64,000 bases of DNA, from contig JABJJO010000014.1 of NCBI GenBank assembly GCA_018660825.1, forward strand, positions 1 to 64,000, read 5' to 3'. Below the pieces are notes generated by a model that saw only the letters and a program-made list of their open reading frames with translations, made no database searches and was not told the DNA's origin. Positions 63,875 through 64,000 of the stretch are shown piece by piece (position 1 is the first letter of the stretch; every line of letters begins with the position of its first letter). This DNA comes from Planctomycetaceae bacterium. GTDB lineage: Bacteria > Planctomycetota > Planctomycetia > Pirellulales > Pirellulaceae. Made by a program: the position numbers and the translations under genes.

Positions 63875-64000
63875 ATGATTGTTATTCAATGCCCGCTATT
63901 GATAAGCGTTCGATCAAACATTTTTAGAAGATGGGTATCAAAGTTGGTACGCAAGTTTTTTCCACTATTAATTCTACTCGCATTGTTAGGGGCTGTCGTT
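63875..64000 (+). CDS. N-terminus of an exported or membrane protein (partial)
   Basis: A reading frame opens at ATG 63875, preceded by GAGGTG at 63862-63867, and runs to the window end (42 codons). The visible residues are basic (RRWVSKLVRKF) and then a hydrophobic helix (FPLLILLALLGAVV), consistent with a signal anchor or signal peptide. The function is not visible. It is divergent from the ArsR gene and may be under its control. Confidence 0.65.
   Translation, partial: MIVIQCPLLISVRSNIFRRWVSKLVRKFFPLLILLALLGAVV

Noticed and set aside
1-64000. CRISPR arrays, insertion sequences, prophage genes, toxin-antitoxin pairs, defence systems
   Set aside because: None seen on either strand: no spaced direct repeats of 20-50 bp, transposase or integrase motifs, or restriction/defence domains.

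Overview
The window looks like a chromosomal segment of a planctomycete, most likely Pirellulales-like. The basis is a set of lineage-typical families: DUF1501, DUF1549/DUF1553 (PSCyt2/PSD1), a PSCyt1 cytochrome fused to WD40 repeats, PPC-domain proteins, a DUF1559 pseudopilin, DUF1080, DUF6807/PmoA-like, a YTV-repeat protein, and csrA beside a small conserved planctomycete protein. Base composition is moderate (not high GC), Shine-Dalgarno signals are weak and patchy, and GTG/TTG starts occur. No phage, insertion sequence, CRISPR array or plasmid function was seen; this is ordinary chromosome rich in secreted-protein genes. Species cannot be named from the sequence alone.

Layout. 1-3.1 kb: end of a Lys/Ala/Glu repeat protein and a terminator, then an SDR dehydrogenase and two secreted alpha/beta hydrolases. 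3.1-8.5 kb (minus): two tandem polytopic GT-C-like glycosyltransferases, a HI0933-type flavoprotein and a membrane protein. 8.6-12.2 kb: DUF523, a secreted protein with a Gly-Asp-Met repeat, and a convergent DUF6580/DUF4430 pair. 12.3-16.9 kb (plus): acyl-CoA ligase, ispD, tyrS and an anchored protein. 16.9-20.0 kb (minus): a stand-alone LigD-type phosphoesterase and a DUF11 surface protein. 20.4-27.4 kb (plus): two unknown proteins, a TolC-family lipoprotein, tmk and holB, closed by a strong terminator. 28.6-37.9 kb (minus): a four-gene secreted cluster (DUF1501, PPC, DUF1549/1553, PSCyt1-WD40). 38.4-41.5 kb: csrA and a small partner, UDP-glucuronate decarboxylase, DUF6807 protein.

41.6-53.6 kb is devoted largely to TonB-dependent uptake: a FecA-like receptor, a secreted unknown, exbD/exbB, divergent tonB and hemP, and further along a BtuB-like receptor whose leader is a clear cobalamin riboswitch. 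The receptors share one visible ExbB-ExbD-TonB energiser. The DUF6580/DUF4430 pair at 11-12 kb may be an inner-membrane/periplasmic complement to this B12 theme, but that is inference. tadA, a DUF1080 protein and a DUF1559 pseudopilin lie between hemP and btuB.

53.7-64 kb: cysteine desulfurase, TPR protein and pyruvate phosphate dikinase (minus), CPBP protease (plus), a YTV-repeat protein with two exact 16-residue repeat arrays (minus), the redox repressor rex, tRNA-Gln(UUG) with a strong terminator, a SpoU methyltransferase, an ArsR regulator and the start of a membrane or exported protein cut by the window edge. Several perfect inverted repeats lie in divergent promoter regions and are candidate operators.
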